Source: Terebella lapidaria
Taxonomy: Eukaryota; Annelida; Polychaeta; Terebellida; Terebellidae
Reading direction: 5' to 3'
Assembly: GCA_949152475.1 (NCBI GenBank)
Contig: OX424559.1
Coordinates: forward strand, 37,555,119 to 37,619,118
DNA length: 64,000 nucleotides
Shown here: positions 1-10,033 of the stretch, piece by piece
How the letters are laid out: the number at the start of each line of letters is the position of its first letter
Position numbering within the stretch: the first letter of the stretch is position 1
Notes under the pieces: generated by a model
What the model was told of the DNA's origin: nothing
Databases searched by the model: none
What the model saw: only the letters and a program-made list of their open reading frames with translations
Translations under genes and position numbers: made by a program

Positions 1-891
1 TATAAAGATGGTGTGCTTTGAATCGCCTGAAAGGCCCGAAATCTAGGCTGAAATGGCCCCAAAATCAGTGTTTGCTCATTTTCTTGAAAATTAGCACATC
101 AGTTTTGAGATTTTTGGTTTGAAACATGCTGATGCAGTGCCATGAATCGGTCGATGGGTCCAAAATCTAGGCTTGAAAGGCCCCAAAAATAGTTTTTGGC
201 TGTTTTATGGAAAAAAAAATATCCGATCAGTTTTGATATTTTTGTCCTAAAACATGCTAATTGGGGTCCTTGATATTGTGTATAAAGATGGAGTGCCTTG
301 AATTGCTGAAAAGGCCCAAAATGTTGGTTCGAAAGGCCCATGTACACCAGATATGCACTGTTCTGTCATATACAGCCAAAACCATTGTACATCAGGCTTA
401 TTAGCTTTGTATTATAAGCGTGAAGAGAGTAATATAGGGTGCATCTTGAGGTGAACTTGAGGTTGATGTCAGATTACCTTGAAGGCAAATTCTCAGGGGG
501 TCAAGGGACCTGAAATGTGTAAGTTAACATCTACAGACGATTGTTTGTGTATAGAGCTCATGTTTATCATATGGACACATATGAGGTGGTATGAATCACA
601 TCTTTTCGTGACTTCGAACTTAACTTCAGGTGACTTTACGGTGCCAAATCTCAAGATCACGCCTGACCTGAGCTGTGTAAATTGGCCTCTAAAGACAACA
701 CACTTGTAGACAGAGCTTATATGTACATTATGAACACGCGTTGTATATGTACACAATTATATGTGCAGCACACCTGATGATGAAAGTGAAGTTCACAAGG
801 AGGACCTCGAGTGGTAAATCTGAACGTTATCTCACCTCGTGTCTTGAACCAAAATTGTCCGGTAACCTATCCTAGCCCTTGGGCTAATTTC
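1..891 (+). repeat. Modular hairpin-ended element, copy A (5' part outside window)
   Basis: The 3' part of the repeat family that dominates this window. The first 350 bases hold two to three degenerate copies of a module around 'aggcccaaaatct' and 'cagttttgagattttt'. A stretch with 'gaccttgaa/ggcaaatctca' modules follows, and the copy closes at about 849-891 with the family's 3' terminus: 'ttgtccggtaaccta' and then the palindrome tagcccttgggcta followed by T's. No credible protein is encoded. It ends only about 75 bases before the acceptor of the sulfotransferase exon, so it probably lies in that gene's last intron. Confidence 0.75.
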
Positions 892-965
892 ATATATTTG
901 AATATGTCTGGAGACGGCAAATATAAAAAAGTGGCTAAACTTGTACCTCGGAATATTGATTTCAG

Positions 966-1571
966 GACGACTATATGAACTTTTGGGCGAATGCACGTGC
1001 GCCATTCGTGGCCACTTGTCACGTGTACTACTCACAACTGGACGACAGACTACGGAAGGACGCAGTGCACCTTAACATTCTCCGCGAGCCAGCGCCTTGG
1101 TTCCTCTCCTGGTATACCTTCAGTCGCCAAATCAGTCACAAGGAATATTTCGGCTCTGACCTTGCTAGCTGTGTCGAGGATGGCACTCAGTGGACGCGAG
1201 GCTCGTGGCCAATGCACTACATCTGTGGTCATGAGAGAGTGTGTGACAGCCTGACTGACGCGGCCTTGGACCGGTCCGTACAGCGTCTACTGAACGACTA
1301 CCTTCTCGTGGGCCTCACAGAGGAGTTAGCTGACTTCTTCATAGTGTTAGAGTATTTGATGCCACACATATTCTCCACAAGCTTGGATCGTTACAGAGAA
1401 ACTGTTCAAGTTACGCACAACTTAACGAAAACTAAACATAAACATGTTCTGGATGCCGGTCATTACAAAACTTTAAAGTCCAAGATGAGTTTGGAATATA
1501 AGTTATATAACATAGCTCGTGACCGCTTCCACAAGATGGTGAGAGCCGTCAAATTTCTGAAAGGAACTTGA
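966..1571 (+). CDS. Last exon of a heparan-sulfate 2-O-sulfotransferase-like gene
   Basis: An open exon preceded by a good acceptor (gatttcag, ending 965) and read in phase 0 from DDYMNFWANARA to a TGA at 1569-1571, about 201 residues. It resembles the C-terminal half of Sulfotransfer_2 enzymes (HS2ST1/UST), Golgi type II membrane proteins that move sulfate from PAPS to uronic acid in heparan or dermatan sulfate. Visible marks are the 3'-phosphate-binding segment LREPAPWFLSWY, the paired cysteines in CGHERVC (CGHSSEC in vertebrate HS2ST) and the conserved LLNDYLLVGLTEELADF stretch followed by an acidic/hydrophobic helix. The 5'-PSB loop, catalytic region and membrane anchor would be in upstream exons outside the window. 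The second arginine usual in RxPxxR is tryptophan here. Family assignment comes from remembered motifs; HS2ST versus UST cannot be settled. Confidence 0.85.
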   Translation, partial: DDYMNFWANARAPFVATCHVYYSQLDDRLRKDAVHLNILREPAPWFLSWYTFSRQISHKEYFGSDLASCVEDGTQWTRGSWPMHYICGHERVCDSLTDAALDRSVQRLLNDYLLVGLTEELADFFIVLEYLMPHIFSTSLDRYRETVQVTHNLTKTKHKHVLDAGHYKTLKSKMSLEYKLYNIARDRFHKMVRAVKFLKGT

Positions 1572-1739
1572 ACTAGTGACTGATAAACTCTGACGCTGTA
1601 TCAATAGTATCCAGGATACTTTAAACATATCTCTGTGGGTGAACATGTTTGTATGTATTTCAAGAATTAACTACAATTGTCTCAGCATTTCTTTGGATAA
1701 CGACATCGTTTTCCATATTTTTCAAAGGGTGTTTTTTCC

Positions 1740-1960
1740 CATTGGAAATGGGCCAAAATGTATAAGGCTATGATTTGGGACCGAAACATTTTTTACAAAC
1801 CCGCCAAAATTCAAAATGGCAGCCACACGGAGATCGGTGATTCAAGATGAACGATCTTTTACATATCACAAAGGTACATAAAGGGAGTAGGCCTAATTGA
1901 AGAAAAGTTGCTGAACAGTTTTTGATAAAATGGACCTGGACATCAACTTGGTTCGGAGTG
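1740..1960 (-). repeat. Fragment of the modular hairpin-ended element
   Basis: In reverse orientation this carries the family's internal block: 'acctttatg/gtgatgtgtaa', 'gaatcaccgatctccgtg', 'tggctgccattttgaat'. It is a truncated copy just downstream of the sulfotransferase exon, without either hairpin end. Confidence 0.65.
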
Positions 1961-3037
1961 CTAAGGCCACTGCTGATGTTCGGGGCTGAATTTTTGTTCC
2001 CATGGATCTCTTTCAAAATTTGACAGTTTGTTGCTATTGACTTTAGCAACTATAATTTTAAATGTGAAGAAAATTGGCCGATTGTTAGAATATAACCAGA
2101 TTGTTGGTCATTTTCTAAAACCCGAACCTACTGCTGGATCTTGACAAGAAATATAACTATTTTGCTGGAGTCCTGCATGCCTTGTATTCCTTACACTGAT
2201 GAAGGAATCCATTCATTCATTCGAAATAGCCTCCAAAACATAGCCTTTTTTTTAGAAAAAATTGCCTTTAAAAAATCTTTTAAAAATTTAAAAAATAGTA
2301 AAAAATAGTAAAAAATCTTTAAAAAATAGCCTCTTTAACTGTTGGATTTGGAAACACACATTTCGGTATAAAACGGTTCTCGGTCAAATATTTTGCAATG
2401 GATTTTTTTTAAATCGACCAAACGGGTGTCACTGAGTGTCGCCTTTAGGGCAGAAGATGCTCACTCTTTGACAACACTCGATCGCACACTCAGCTGGCCA
2501 GGTGTGTTTGATATTCACGTGGCTTTGACGTTGATAACATTAGTATCATTCGGAATCGACCACTTGCAATGATTTTGTAAAAAAAAAAAGATTTGGTGTG
2601 TAATATGAATTTGTCAGTTTGCCTGTATCCTGCACGTGCCTTGAACTGTTTGTGCTTTTATCCATAGTCTTCTGTATTAAATTACAGACAAGATCTTCAG
2701 TTGTGTGTCATGGTGGCAAACTCGTCGAAACAGGTAGTTCAGTTGAGAGAATAATGCTGATCATTTTCAAAATACAATATATGTGGTCCGTTCAGTCCGG
2801 TTTGCTTGAATTGCTGGAAGTTGTGCGGTTTTGTTCCGATACTGGCTCAAAAGGGTTTTCTCCTGTTAAAGTGCAAGTTCTCAATGAAAACGGTTCATGC
2901 TAAGGCGTAAATTTCATTTCAGAATATTTTTTTTACATACTGCTTTCATTTTGGTGTTATTGAATTAGCTTTCTTATCTACCAACAGGTCTTGTGCTACA
3001 CTTCTGTATTTATAAAAAGCGTATATGTATATAAGAC
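1961..3037. other. Non-coding, AT-rich; low-complexity A/T run
   Basis: No supported gene. Positions 2230-2340 are an A-rich low-complexity stretch with repeated 'aaaaaatagt' units. The open frame at 2619-2903 has no recognisable domain and no splice context. Confidence 0.5.
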
Positions 3038-3606
3038 AAAAAAAAGTATTATGGTTCTGGATAGTCAGTTTTAACCCTGCGCATCACTCGTTTTTGCGCG
3101 CATCACTTTTTGAGAGCTGAATTTCTTTTCTTTTTTTTAGTAAATTGACACCCGTACACCGATTTTTGGGAGATAATGATCAAGTAAAATGGTGCCGAGT
3201 GACTTTGACATTGCAAAACTTGGTGTATGACTGGCCAAACAGGGCAAATTCAACCGGGTCGCTTATCAACAGCCAATTTTCAGGGGTAAATGGTTGGCCA
3301 AATGGGTCTTATTTGACCGGATCAGTCATCGGCCACCAATTTTAGCAACAAAAAAAGAAAATAAAAAAAAAAAATCGCGTCGTCGCATCACTTTTTCAGG
3401 GACCCAAATAACAGGGCAAATTCAACCGGGTCGCTTATCAACAGCCAATTTTAGGGGAAAATGGTTGGCCAAATGGGCCTTATTTGACCGGATCAGTCAT
3501 CGGCCGCCAATTTTAGCCAAAAAAAAAAAAGAAAATAAAAGAAAGAATAACATCGCATCACTTTTTCGGGGACCCCAATAACCAGAACCATAATACTTTT
3601 TTTTTG
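3038..3606. mobile_element. Short element with about 25-bp terminal inverted repeats and internal tandem duplication
   Basis: The left end (3038-3063) reads a run of A's then gtattatggttctgg; the right end (about 3578-3606) is its reverse complement, ccagaaccataatac then a run of T's. Inside, a unit of about 180 bases ('aacagggcaaattcaaccgg ... cgcatcactttttc') occurs twice, near 3230-3400 and 3408-3575, with a partial copy before them. There is no coding capacity, so this is a MITE-like non-autonomous DNA element. The target duplication cannot be read because the flanks are homopolymeric. Confidence 0.6.
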
Positions 3607-3839
3607 GCCTAAATATATATTCTCCTTCGCTGAAAAGATATTCGGAATGTTTCCCTTTCTTTGTGGAATCTGAATGAGCAGTTGTCGAAATGGAAGTAAC
3701 GAGCTTGAGAAAAAAATCCATGACCTAGAATAAAGATGAATTGAATTGAAAAGAATATACATTTCTCATGTTACCACCATTCTGAGATAGTGAATAACCA
3801 GAAGAGAGTGAATTTCTGCGCGGAGAACCCTTTATACGT

Positions 3840-4130
3840 ACCTAACTCCATCAAGAGGCGACATATTCAAATACGGTAAAAACGGCCCATGGGCAGATGC
3901 GTTTATCCGGTCCTGCTATCTTACCGCAGCATTTGTTTCGAAAATATTAGTCTCAACCATCAGGTGGAAACAATACCTCAACAATTATTTCTGTTAGTTT
4001 GTATAACGTTTCTGAATTTATTCATGCCTGATAACCGCAAAATATTGCGAGTCTTTCGATAGCTAGTTTTGACAGATCAGACAGCGGTTCCCTTAGAATT
4101 CCCCCGATTCCGTGATTCACGACATGGCTT
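3840..4130 (+). repeat. Dispersed repeat, partner of 26795-27035
   Basis: It shares a collinear series of words with the reverse complement of 26795-27035: 'gcgacatattcaaatacg', 'aaaacggcccatggg', 'gatgcgtt.atccggtcc', 'gcagcatttgttt', 'accgcaaaatattgcgag' and 'gaccgatcagacagcggctcc'-like text. Identity is moderate, suggesting an old element of unknown class about 250-290 bases long. Confidence 0.6.
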
Positions 4131-5077
4131 ATCGATGCATGAACACTCTCCCGAAAGATACTGTTTTTGAATGAAAAAGTATGGTTGGGAAAAGCTTTGT
4201 TAAGAAATCGACCTACCAGATACCCCGCAACGATGTATTCTCATTCCACTGGCAGTGTCAGTGATAGTTTAGCAAAAACCCAATACGAGAGCAAAGCTGA
4301 AACATGCAAGCTCATTGATCGATTTGTTCCTAGGATAGTGATAACTGCTTCAGCCAGCCAATCAAGTGCTTCGTATCACCTGATTTTCATCGGTATAATA
4401 GCGCACATCAATAACTTGTATAATAGTTCCAACGAGACTGGGTGACTGTGTCCCAGGTTTGCGATGTAACTAACTCGTAGAAGTGAGTACTTTTCTTTTC
4501 AGAAACAATTTGACGATGGCTTCAATGATATGAAATTTGTATTTATCAAAATCTTTTCAAGTCAAACCTAATCTTTATGGGATTGCCTTCGTATGACAGA
4601 TAGTTGAAAACTACCAAAAGGGGTCAAAACGCCACAATCTCTGTGTTGACTTTCTGGGTACCGGTGACAGGGTAAACAATGCTACGTGGAAATATGTTTC
4701 ATAAAAGATTTTTGCAATTCGATGCAGTTACGTAATATTTGAGACAAAATGTTGTTTGCAAGTCAAGATCAATACATTCATAGATATTTCAATGAATGTA
4801 AAAACGAAATAGTTCCAATTTATGTCTGGAAAGGCCTTGATTTTGTTATCCACAATAGTGGGAACCCTGTGACTATATTTGCAGTAGGCCATGACTTCAG
4901 AAGTACAGACTCAATAAATTCCCCGGTGCCTCACATTTTAATCAAGCTACGCACTGCTAAGGCGACACTTGTCTTTTACTGCATTTCCTGACGCTTACTT
5001 GTTTATACTCATAAGCAAAACTTGCATTCACTCGTGTCGCGTGATGAACAATGACGATTATGACAAGACAGGCCTAA
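4131..5077. other. No feature recognised
   Basis: AT-rich unique-looking sequence. The frames at 4167-4445 and 4749-4991 show no domain, splice context or composition that would support a gene. Confidence 0.4.
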
Positions 5078-5463
5078 GGTAGTCCGCTCCAAACAGTGAG
5101 GGGAGGGGGTCAAAGACTTTTTTAAAATAAATAACTGTCAACATTATCTAGAGCTTCAAAATGATATATGTTATAGAGTAACTGTTCAGCATCCTAAAAC
5201 TGAAAAGAAAATAGGGGGTCACCGTATCCGTTCTCATGGAAAACACGATGCAAGATGTGAATATGGACGAAAAAATGTGCAAAATATGTGTGATTTTGAT
5301 CGAATATGTAGAAGAAACGAGCACGGTGACCCCCTATTTTCTTTTCAGTATTACGAAGCTGATCATTTACTCTATAAAATAATGTCATTTTGAAGAGATA
5401 ATATTCAAGAAATGACTTTTAAATTCTGACTCTCCCTTACATCCATGTTTGTAGCGGACTACG
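5078..5463. mobile_element. Foldback (palindromic) non-autonomous element, copy 1
   Basis: Outer inverted ends ggtagtccgct / agcggactacg; the two halves fold along nearly their whole length. The best inner arms are 5197-5225 and 5323-5349 (ctgaaaagaaaataggggg and its complement, then tcaccgt), separated by about 100 bases. It is flanked by CTAA on the left and TTAA on the right, consistent with a TTAA target duplication that has decayed on one side. It has no coding capacity. A second copy lies at 20600-20958. Confidence 0.75.
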
Positions 5464-5689
5464 TTAATTTTGATGGGTATTACCAAGTCAGGAATGGAAG
5501 AGTAGACCCTCATTATTCTAATCCCTGCTGAATACGAGGAGTGGTTTATTATGCCATGAACCTAGGAACTTTTTCAGAGTAAGGTCTTCTTATTTTCTAG
5601 TATAGTGGTTGTATCTTCATGATTCAATTGAGATCTATCAATGCGAATCAAATCAAAGAATCAAATCAAAGAAATCAAAGAAAATCTTG

Positions 5690-6034
5690 AAAGTGGCCTC
5701 TGAAGCATAAACTTTTGCACATACAGGTTAGGATTGTGTATAAGCCTATCAAAAAGTCATGTATAAATGGCACATTTTTTGGTGACCTTGGACTTGACCT
5801 TAAAGACCTTGAAGGGCAAATCTCAAAATCTGAAATTGGCCTCTACATACAAAATACTTGTTGATGAAGCTTATGTTTTTGTATTATGAACATATGAAGT
5901 CATATGCAGCATACCTCATGGAGACATTGAAATTCATAAAGATAACCTTGACTGGTAAATCTCAAAATCATGTCACCTACAATGCTTAAAACCAAAGTTT
6001 TCCGGTAACCTATATTAGCCCTTGGGCTAATTTT
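5690..6034 (+). repeat. Modular hairpin-ended element, copy B (3' end)
   Basis: This contains the family's AGGTCA-type module ('gtgaccttggacttgacctt'), the 'attatgaacatatgaagtcatat' module and the 3' terminus ccggtaacctat followed by the palindrome tagcccttgggcta and T's. It is truncated 5' and abuts copy C head to tail. Confidence 0.75.
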
Positions 6035-6216
6035 AACTTACCGGCCCATAAGGGCCGATAAACTATTGTCGTGGTTTTTCGTCCGTTGTCCGTCGTCGTC
6101 GTCGTCCGCCACATAATCTGTTAACATTTTTTTATCTTTTTTTCGGGCTGATGAATTTGTCCATAAATTTGTGTGAATATGTATTGGGTCAATACCCCCA
6201 GACTTTTTTTTTCATT
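6035..6216 (+). repeat. Modular hairpin-ended element, copy C (5' end only)
   Basis: The 5' terminal hairpin ggcccataagggcc is followed by gataaactattgtcgtgg and a GTC-rich run (gtcgtcgtcgtcgtccg). It then loses similarity and runs into a T tract before copy D. Confidence 0.65.
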
Positions 6217-7525
6217 TTTAGATTACCGGACCTTTGGTCCGATAACCTATTGCCGTGGTGTTGCGTCCGTCGTCGTCGTCGTCCGTCAACATTAATATCT
6301 TTAAAGTTTACGATCGAATCTTCCTGAAATTTTGCACAAAAATGCCTAAAAACATTTTGAGATGGATGTATTTCTTAGTTTTTTTTATTTTCGCATTTTT
6401 TCCAACATTTCCAAAAAAATTTCCATTTTTTCCAATTTTGAACTTTGGCAGCCATTTTCTCAAAAACTGTCTGATCAGTTTTGAGATTTTTATTTCAAAA
6501 GATTCCCCATATGTACCTTTATGATGTGTATAAATTTTGTTGCCCTTGAATCGCCGATCTTTGTGTGGCGGCCATTTTGAATTTTTGACGTGTCGACGAA
6601 ATTTTTTTTTTTTCGCTCCAAATCGCATTACTATCCATTTTGGGCCATTTCTAGGCAAAAAAAAATTGTCACCCTTTGAACAAAATTTTCGGCACTTTTT
6701 TCCTTCATAATGGGAGCTCAAAAGATTCCCTTTATGTACCTCTGTGATGTGTATCAGTTTGGTTGCCCTTGAATCGCCGGTCTGCGTGTGGCGGCCATTT
6801 TGAATTTTTGACGGGTCAACGAAAAAAAATTGTTCGGCCCAAATCGCGTTACTATCCATTTTGGGCCATTTCTAGGCAAAAAAAAATTTCTCACCCTTTC
6901 TCATTTCTCAAAAAAATTTGGACTTGGTAAAATTTCCCCACTGTTTTCCTTCATAATGGGAGCTACCAGGACTGTACTCATAGAACACTTGAAGATACAG
7001 CTTAGAAATTGGTACTTTCAAATGAGAAGTCATATATGGCGATTTGTGTGGTGACCTTGAATTTGACCTTGGATGACCTGGAAAGGTCAAAACAGCCATT
7101 TTGGGGTCAAAAAATGCCCAGATTTGCCTCTGTAGATGAAATGCTTGCCGATAGAGCTCATGTTTGCATTATGAACATATAGGAAGACATATATGGCACA
7201 ACTAATGATGACATTGAACTTGACGTCAGATGACCTTGAGTGCCAAATGTCTGACTCGGAATGTGTAAATTGACCTGAGCGGCCTAAACGATTCCACCCA
7301 GATATATCTTTGTATTATGAACATATAGAATATCAAATGCCGCACACATACATGTAATGGTGACATCGAAGTTCACACAGATGACCTTGATTGGTAAATC
7401 TCAAGGTCATATGTTCACACTGCGAACCTTGATCGGTAAATCTCGAGGTCTGTTACCTGCCAATGCTGCCATGGCCAAACCAAAATTGTCCGGTAACCTG
7501 TCTTAGCCTTTGGGCTAATTTTTAT
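6217..7525 (+). mobile_element. Modular hairpin-ended element, copy D (both ends present)
   Basis: The most compact complete copy. The order is: 5' hairpin ggacctttggtcc with gataacctattgccgtgg; the GTC repeat; a conserved block ending 'gaaattttgcac'; two copies of a module with 'cctttatgatgtgtata', 'ttgaatcgccggtctgcgtg' and 'tggcggccattttgaa' (about 6470-6600 and 6720-6830); modules rich in TGACCTTGA near 7040-7260; then the 3' terminus gtccggtaacct with the palindrome tagcctttgggcta. There is no transposase-like frame. The 183-residue antisense frame at 6308-6859 is made of the repeated modules. The class is unknown; CTAA after a terminal hairpin would fit a Helitron 3' end, but a matching 5' TC end is not consistent. 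Confidence 0.75.
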
Positions 7526-8210
7526 TTAGGCAAAAACAATTCTCAGAAATTACATATTGATTCCAACGCGATAATCGCAATATGTATTTTCGATGGCTGT
7601 CTATTTTTTTTACTTGTTGGGCGTTTGAAAAAGTGGTACTATGTCTATATACAAAGAACCAGACAAACGTGCAGATATACTCAGCAAGTCCGTAACTAGA
7701 AAATTGGGAATTGGTCCGAATTTGTGAAATATATATGGGAACTAAGCGAGATGGCACGCACCAGCGGCTAATGTATTACACAAGTTATGATGAGAGAGTG
7801 GTGGATAGAGTCTGCTGTTAATTTTTAGTGTTAACCCACAACTTTTTTTTTCTCACCAAAGTTGCCATTTTTGACCTTTCAAGTTCGTTAGATTCAGGGT
7901 AACCTGTAAGTTTGCTATATGTGACTTTCCATTTGTTTGTACCAACTTTAGACCTTTCAAGTTTCTTGAAGTCTGAATTGAAGTTTAAATTTAAATGTGA
8001 CTGAATATTCCTTTATAATGAGTCCCACAAAAATTTCGGATGTTGAAAAAATTGTTTGCCTGAAAATGGCTCAACGACCTGCTCTGCCTCTCCCCCCCCC
8101 CCCAAAAAAAAAAAAAAGAGACGGCATTGGCCTAGAGGCCAAAACTTGTCTAAATCGGGGGGGGGGGGGTTACTGACTATTCGTCAACACCGAATTTGTG
8201 TATTGCGGAA
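7526..8210. other. Non-coding; homopolymer runs
   Basis: No gene. A C-run followed by an A-run lies near 8090-8115 and a G-run near 8157-8170. 'gacctttcaagtt' occurs twice (about 7875 and 7960). Confidence 0.5.
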
Positions 8211-9250
8211 CTACGTTTATGACGTCATATGAAAATATGAAAAGTTAATCATGGCGGGAGAGAATCCCTCATAATTTCACATAATTACTATCCCACATAA
8301 TCCTTGATCAGAATTGAACTAACTTTCAAATGGTATAATCCGTTCCACTCTAGGATGAAAAGTTACTAAGATACAATTGTGCTCTCAAAATTGTAGTCCT
8401 ATATCTTCAACTTTGATTTCAATGTGAATGTTTGAAAGTTGGCTGAAAAGTGTGATGAGCCTTAGGTTTATGACGTCATAGTGGAAAATCTATCATGGCG
8501 GAAAAGTATCGGACTGTACCTCCTTAACCAGAATTCAACGAGCTTTCTAATGGTGGAATCCGCTTCTTTGTACAACAAATACTTTCCTATTATATAACCC
8601 TCTATTGAAAATTGACGTTTTACGTCATGACGTCATTGACGTTGCACGTAGCGTGTTGAAACTCGGTATATGGCTGGGTATCAATATTCCACATAAGTTC
8701 TCATAATTACAGTTCAATAAATTCAAATTTGAGTGCACTGTGGATGTTTGAAACTTTGCTGAAAAGTCCATTTGGTATGACAGGCCTTACGTTCATGACG
8801 TCATAGCGGAAATTCTATCATAGCGGAAAAGTATTGGACAGTACTCTCCTATACCAGAATTCAACGAGCTCTCCAATGCTGCAATCCGCTTCTCTGTACA
8901 ACGTCATGACGTCATTGTTGTTGCACGTAGTGGGTTGAAACTCTGTACATGACTGTGTGTCAATATTCCCCATAAGTTCTCATAATTACAGTCCAATACC
9001 TTCAAATTTGAGTGCACTATGGATGTTTGAAAGTTTGCTGGAAAGTCGAAAAATTGGTGACAGGCCTTACGTTTATGACGTCATAGCGGAAAATCTATCG
9101 TGGCGGAAAAGCATCGGACAGTACCCACCTAAACCAGAGTTGGACGAGCTTTCCAATGATGCAATTGGCTCCTCTGTAGGGCAAATACTTTCTGATAATA
9201 TAGCCCTATTTCGAAAATTGACGTTTCACGTCGTGACGTCATTGACGTTC
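8211..9250 (+). repeat. Four-unit direct repeat with perfect CRE palindromes
   Basis: Units start near 8214, 8465, 8790 and 9070 (spacing about 250-325 bases) with 'cgtttatgacgtcat', then 'atggcggaaaagtatcggac', 'caacgagctttc.aatg.tg.aatccgct', 'attgacgttt.acgtc', 'ccacataagttctcataatt' and 'tgaaagttggctgaaaagt'. The exact palindrome TGACGTCA occurs at 8220, 8471, 8628, 8796, 8907, 9076 and 9234. Identity between units is substantial but imperfect, and no unit holds a long open frame. This could be the interior of an uncharacterised element. Confidence 0.75.
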
Positions 9251-9639
9251 CACTGATCCTAATAAAATTTCGCAGTTTGATGGACGATGATAATATATAT
9301 CGGTGTGCTAAATTTCAGAGGTATCGGTTCAAATATGACTGCTGTGTGAAATCTTGAAAATTTTTAAAAATCCCTATCTCTCATCTCATTCAGGAATTTT
9401 TGGTAACGTCATCAACTAACCGATTTTTTCCAAAAACGTGCGGTCTGGTTCTAGAGCACATATCTATCTATCAGGAAAGTTTCAGTATGATAGCTCGAAA
9501 ACTGTGGTCTCTAGAGTGGAAACAAACAAACACAGACACCCGCAAGTGACCAACATACTTGGCGATAATCGAAGATTTCGCCAAGTAAAAACATAGGATG
9601 CTGAGCTGTTGAAAAACAAATGGCTAAAAAAGAATAGTG
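9251..9639. other. Probable tail of the preceding repeat
   Basis: Includes 'cagtatgatagctcgaaaac' and an acaaacaaaca tract near 9520. No gene is visible. Confidence 0.35.
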
Positions 9640-10033
9640 ACTTGTTTGCGACAAGGACAAAAAAATCGCCGACCCGCCAAAAACTCAAAATGTCCACCAC
9701 GCGCAGACCGGCGATTCAAGAGCAACGAAACTTATACAAATCACAAAGGTCCATATGGGGATTCTCAGGCATCAAATAGAAGAAAAACAAGTTATCAGAC
9801 AGATTTTGAGAAATTGGCCCACCGAATTCCATAGTTGGGCTTTTTTGTCTAAAACGGCCACGATAAAACCTCTTGATATATATATTTTTCAAAGATATTT
9901 TGTGCAAAATTTCAGAAAAATTCGAGCGTAAAATTTGAAGATAAAAATGTTGACGGACGGCGGGAAAACAAACGGCAACGCCATGCCAATAGCCATGGAT
10001 TACCATAGGTCTGGTATCCTGAAAAAGTGTTTG
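9640..10033 (-). repeat. Modular hairpin-ended element, copy E (5' part, reverse strand)
   Basis: Read on the minus strand it starts 'ctttttcaggataccagacc', passes the GTC-like segment and 'tcaacatttttatcttc', then 'gaaattttgcac', and ends with 'gaatcgccggtctgcgcg' and 'tggtggacattttgag'. It is truncated before the AGGTCA-rich part. Confidence 0.7.

Noticed and set aside
2619-2903. 94-codon plus-strand frame with a hydrophobic N-terminus
   Set aside because: No domain, no splice context, and AT-rich composition typical of the surrounding non-coding DNA.
6308-6859. 183-codon minus-strand frame as a gene
   Set aside because: It consists of duplicated modules of a repeat element that recur elsewhere in the window; kept only as an observation.
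8087-8170. G/C homopolymer runs as a regulatory G-quadruplex
   Set aside because: Single long runs rather than four spaced G-tracts; likely slippage or assembly uncertainty.
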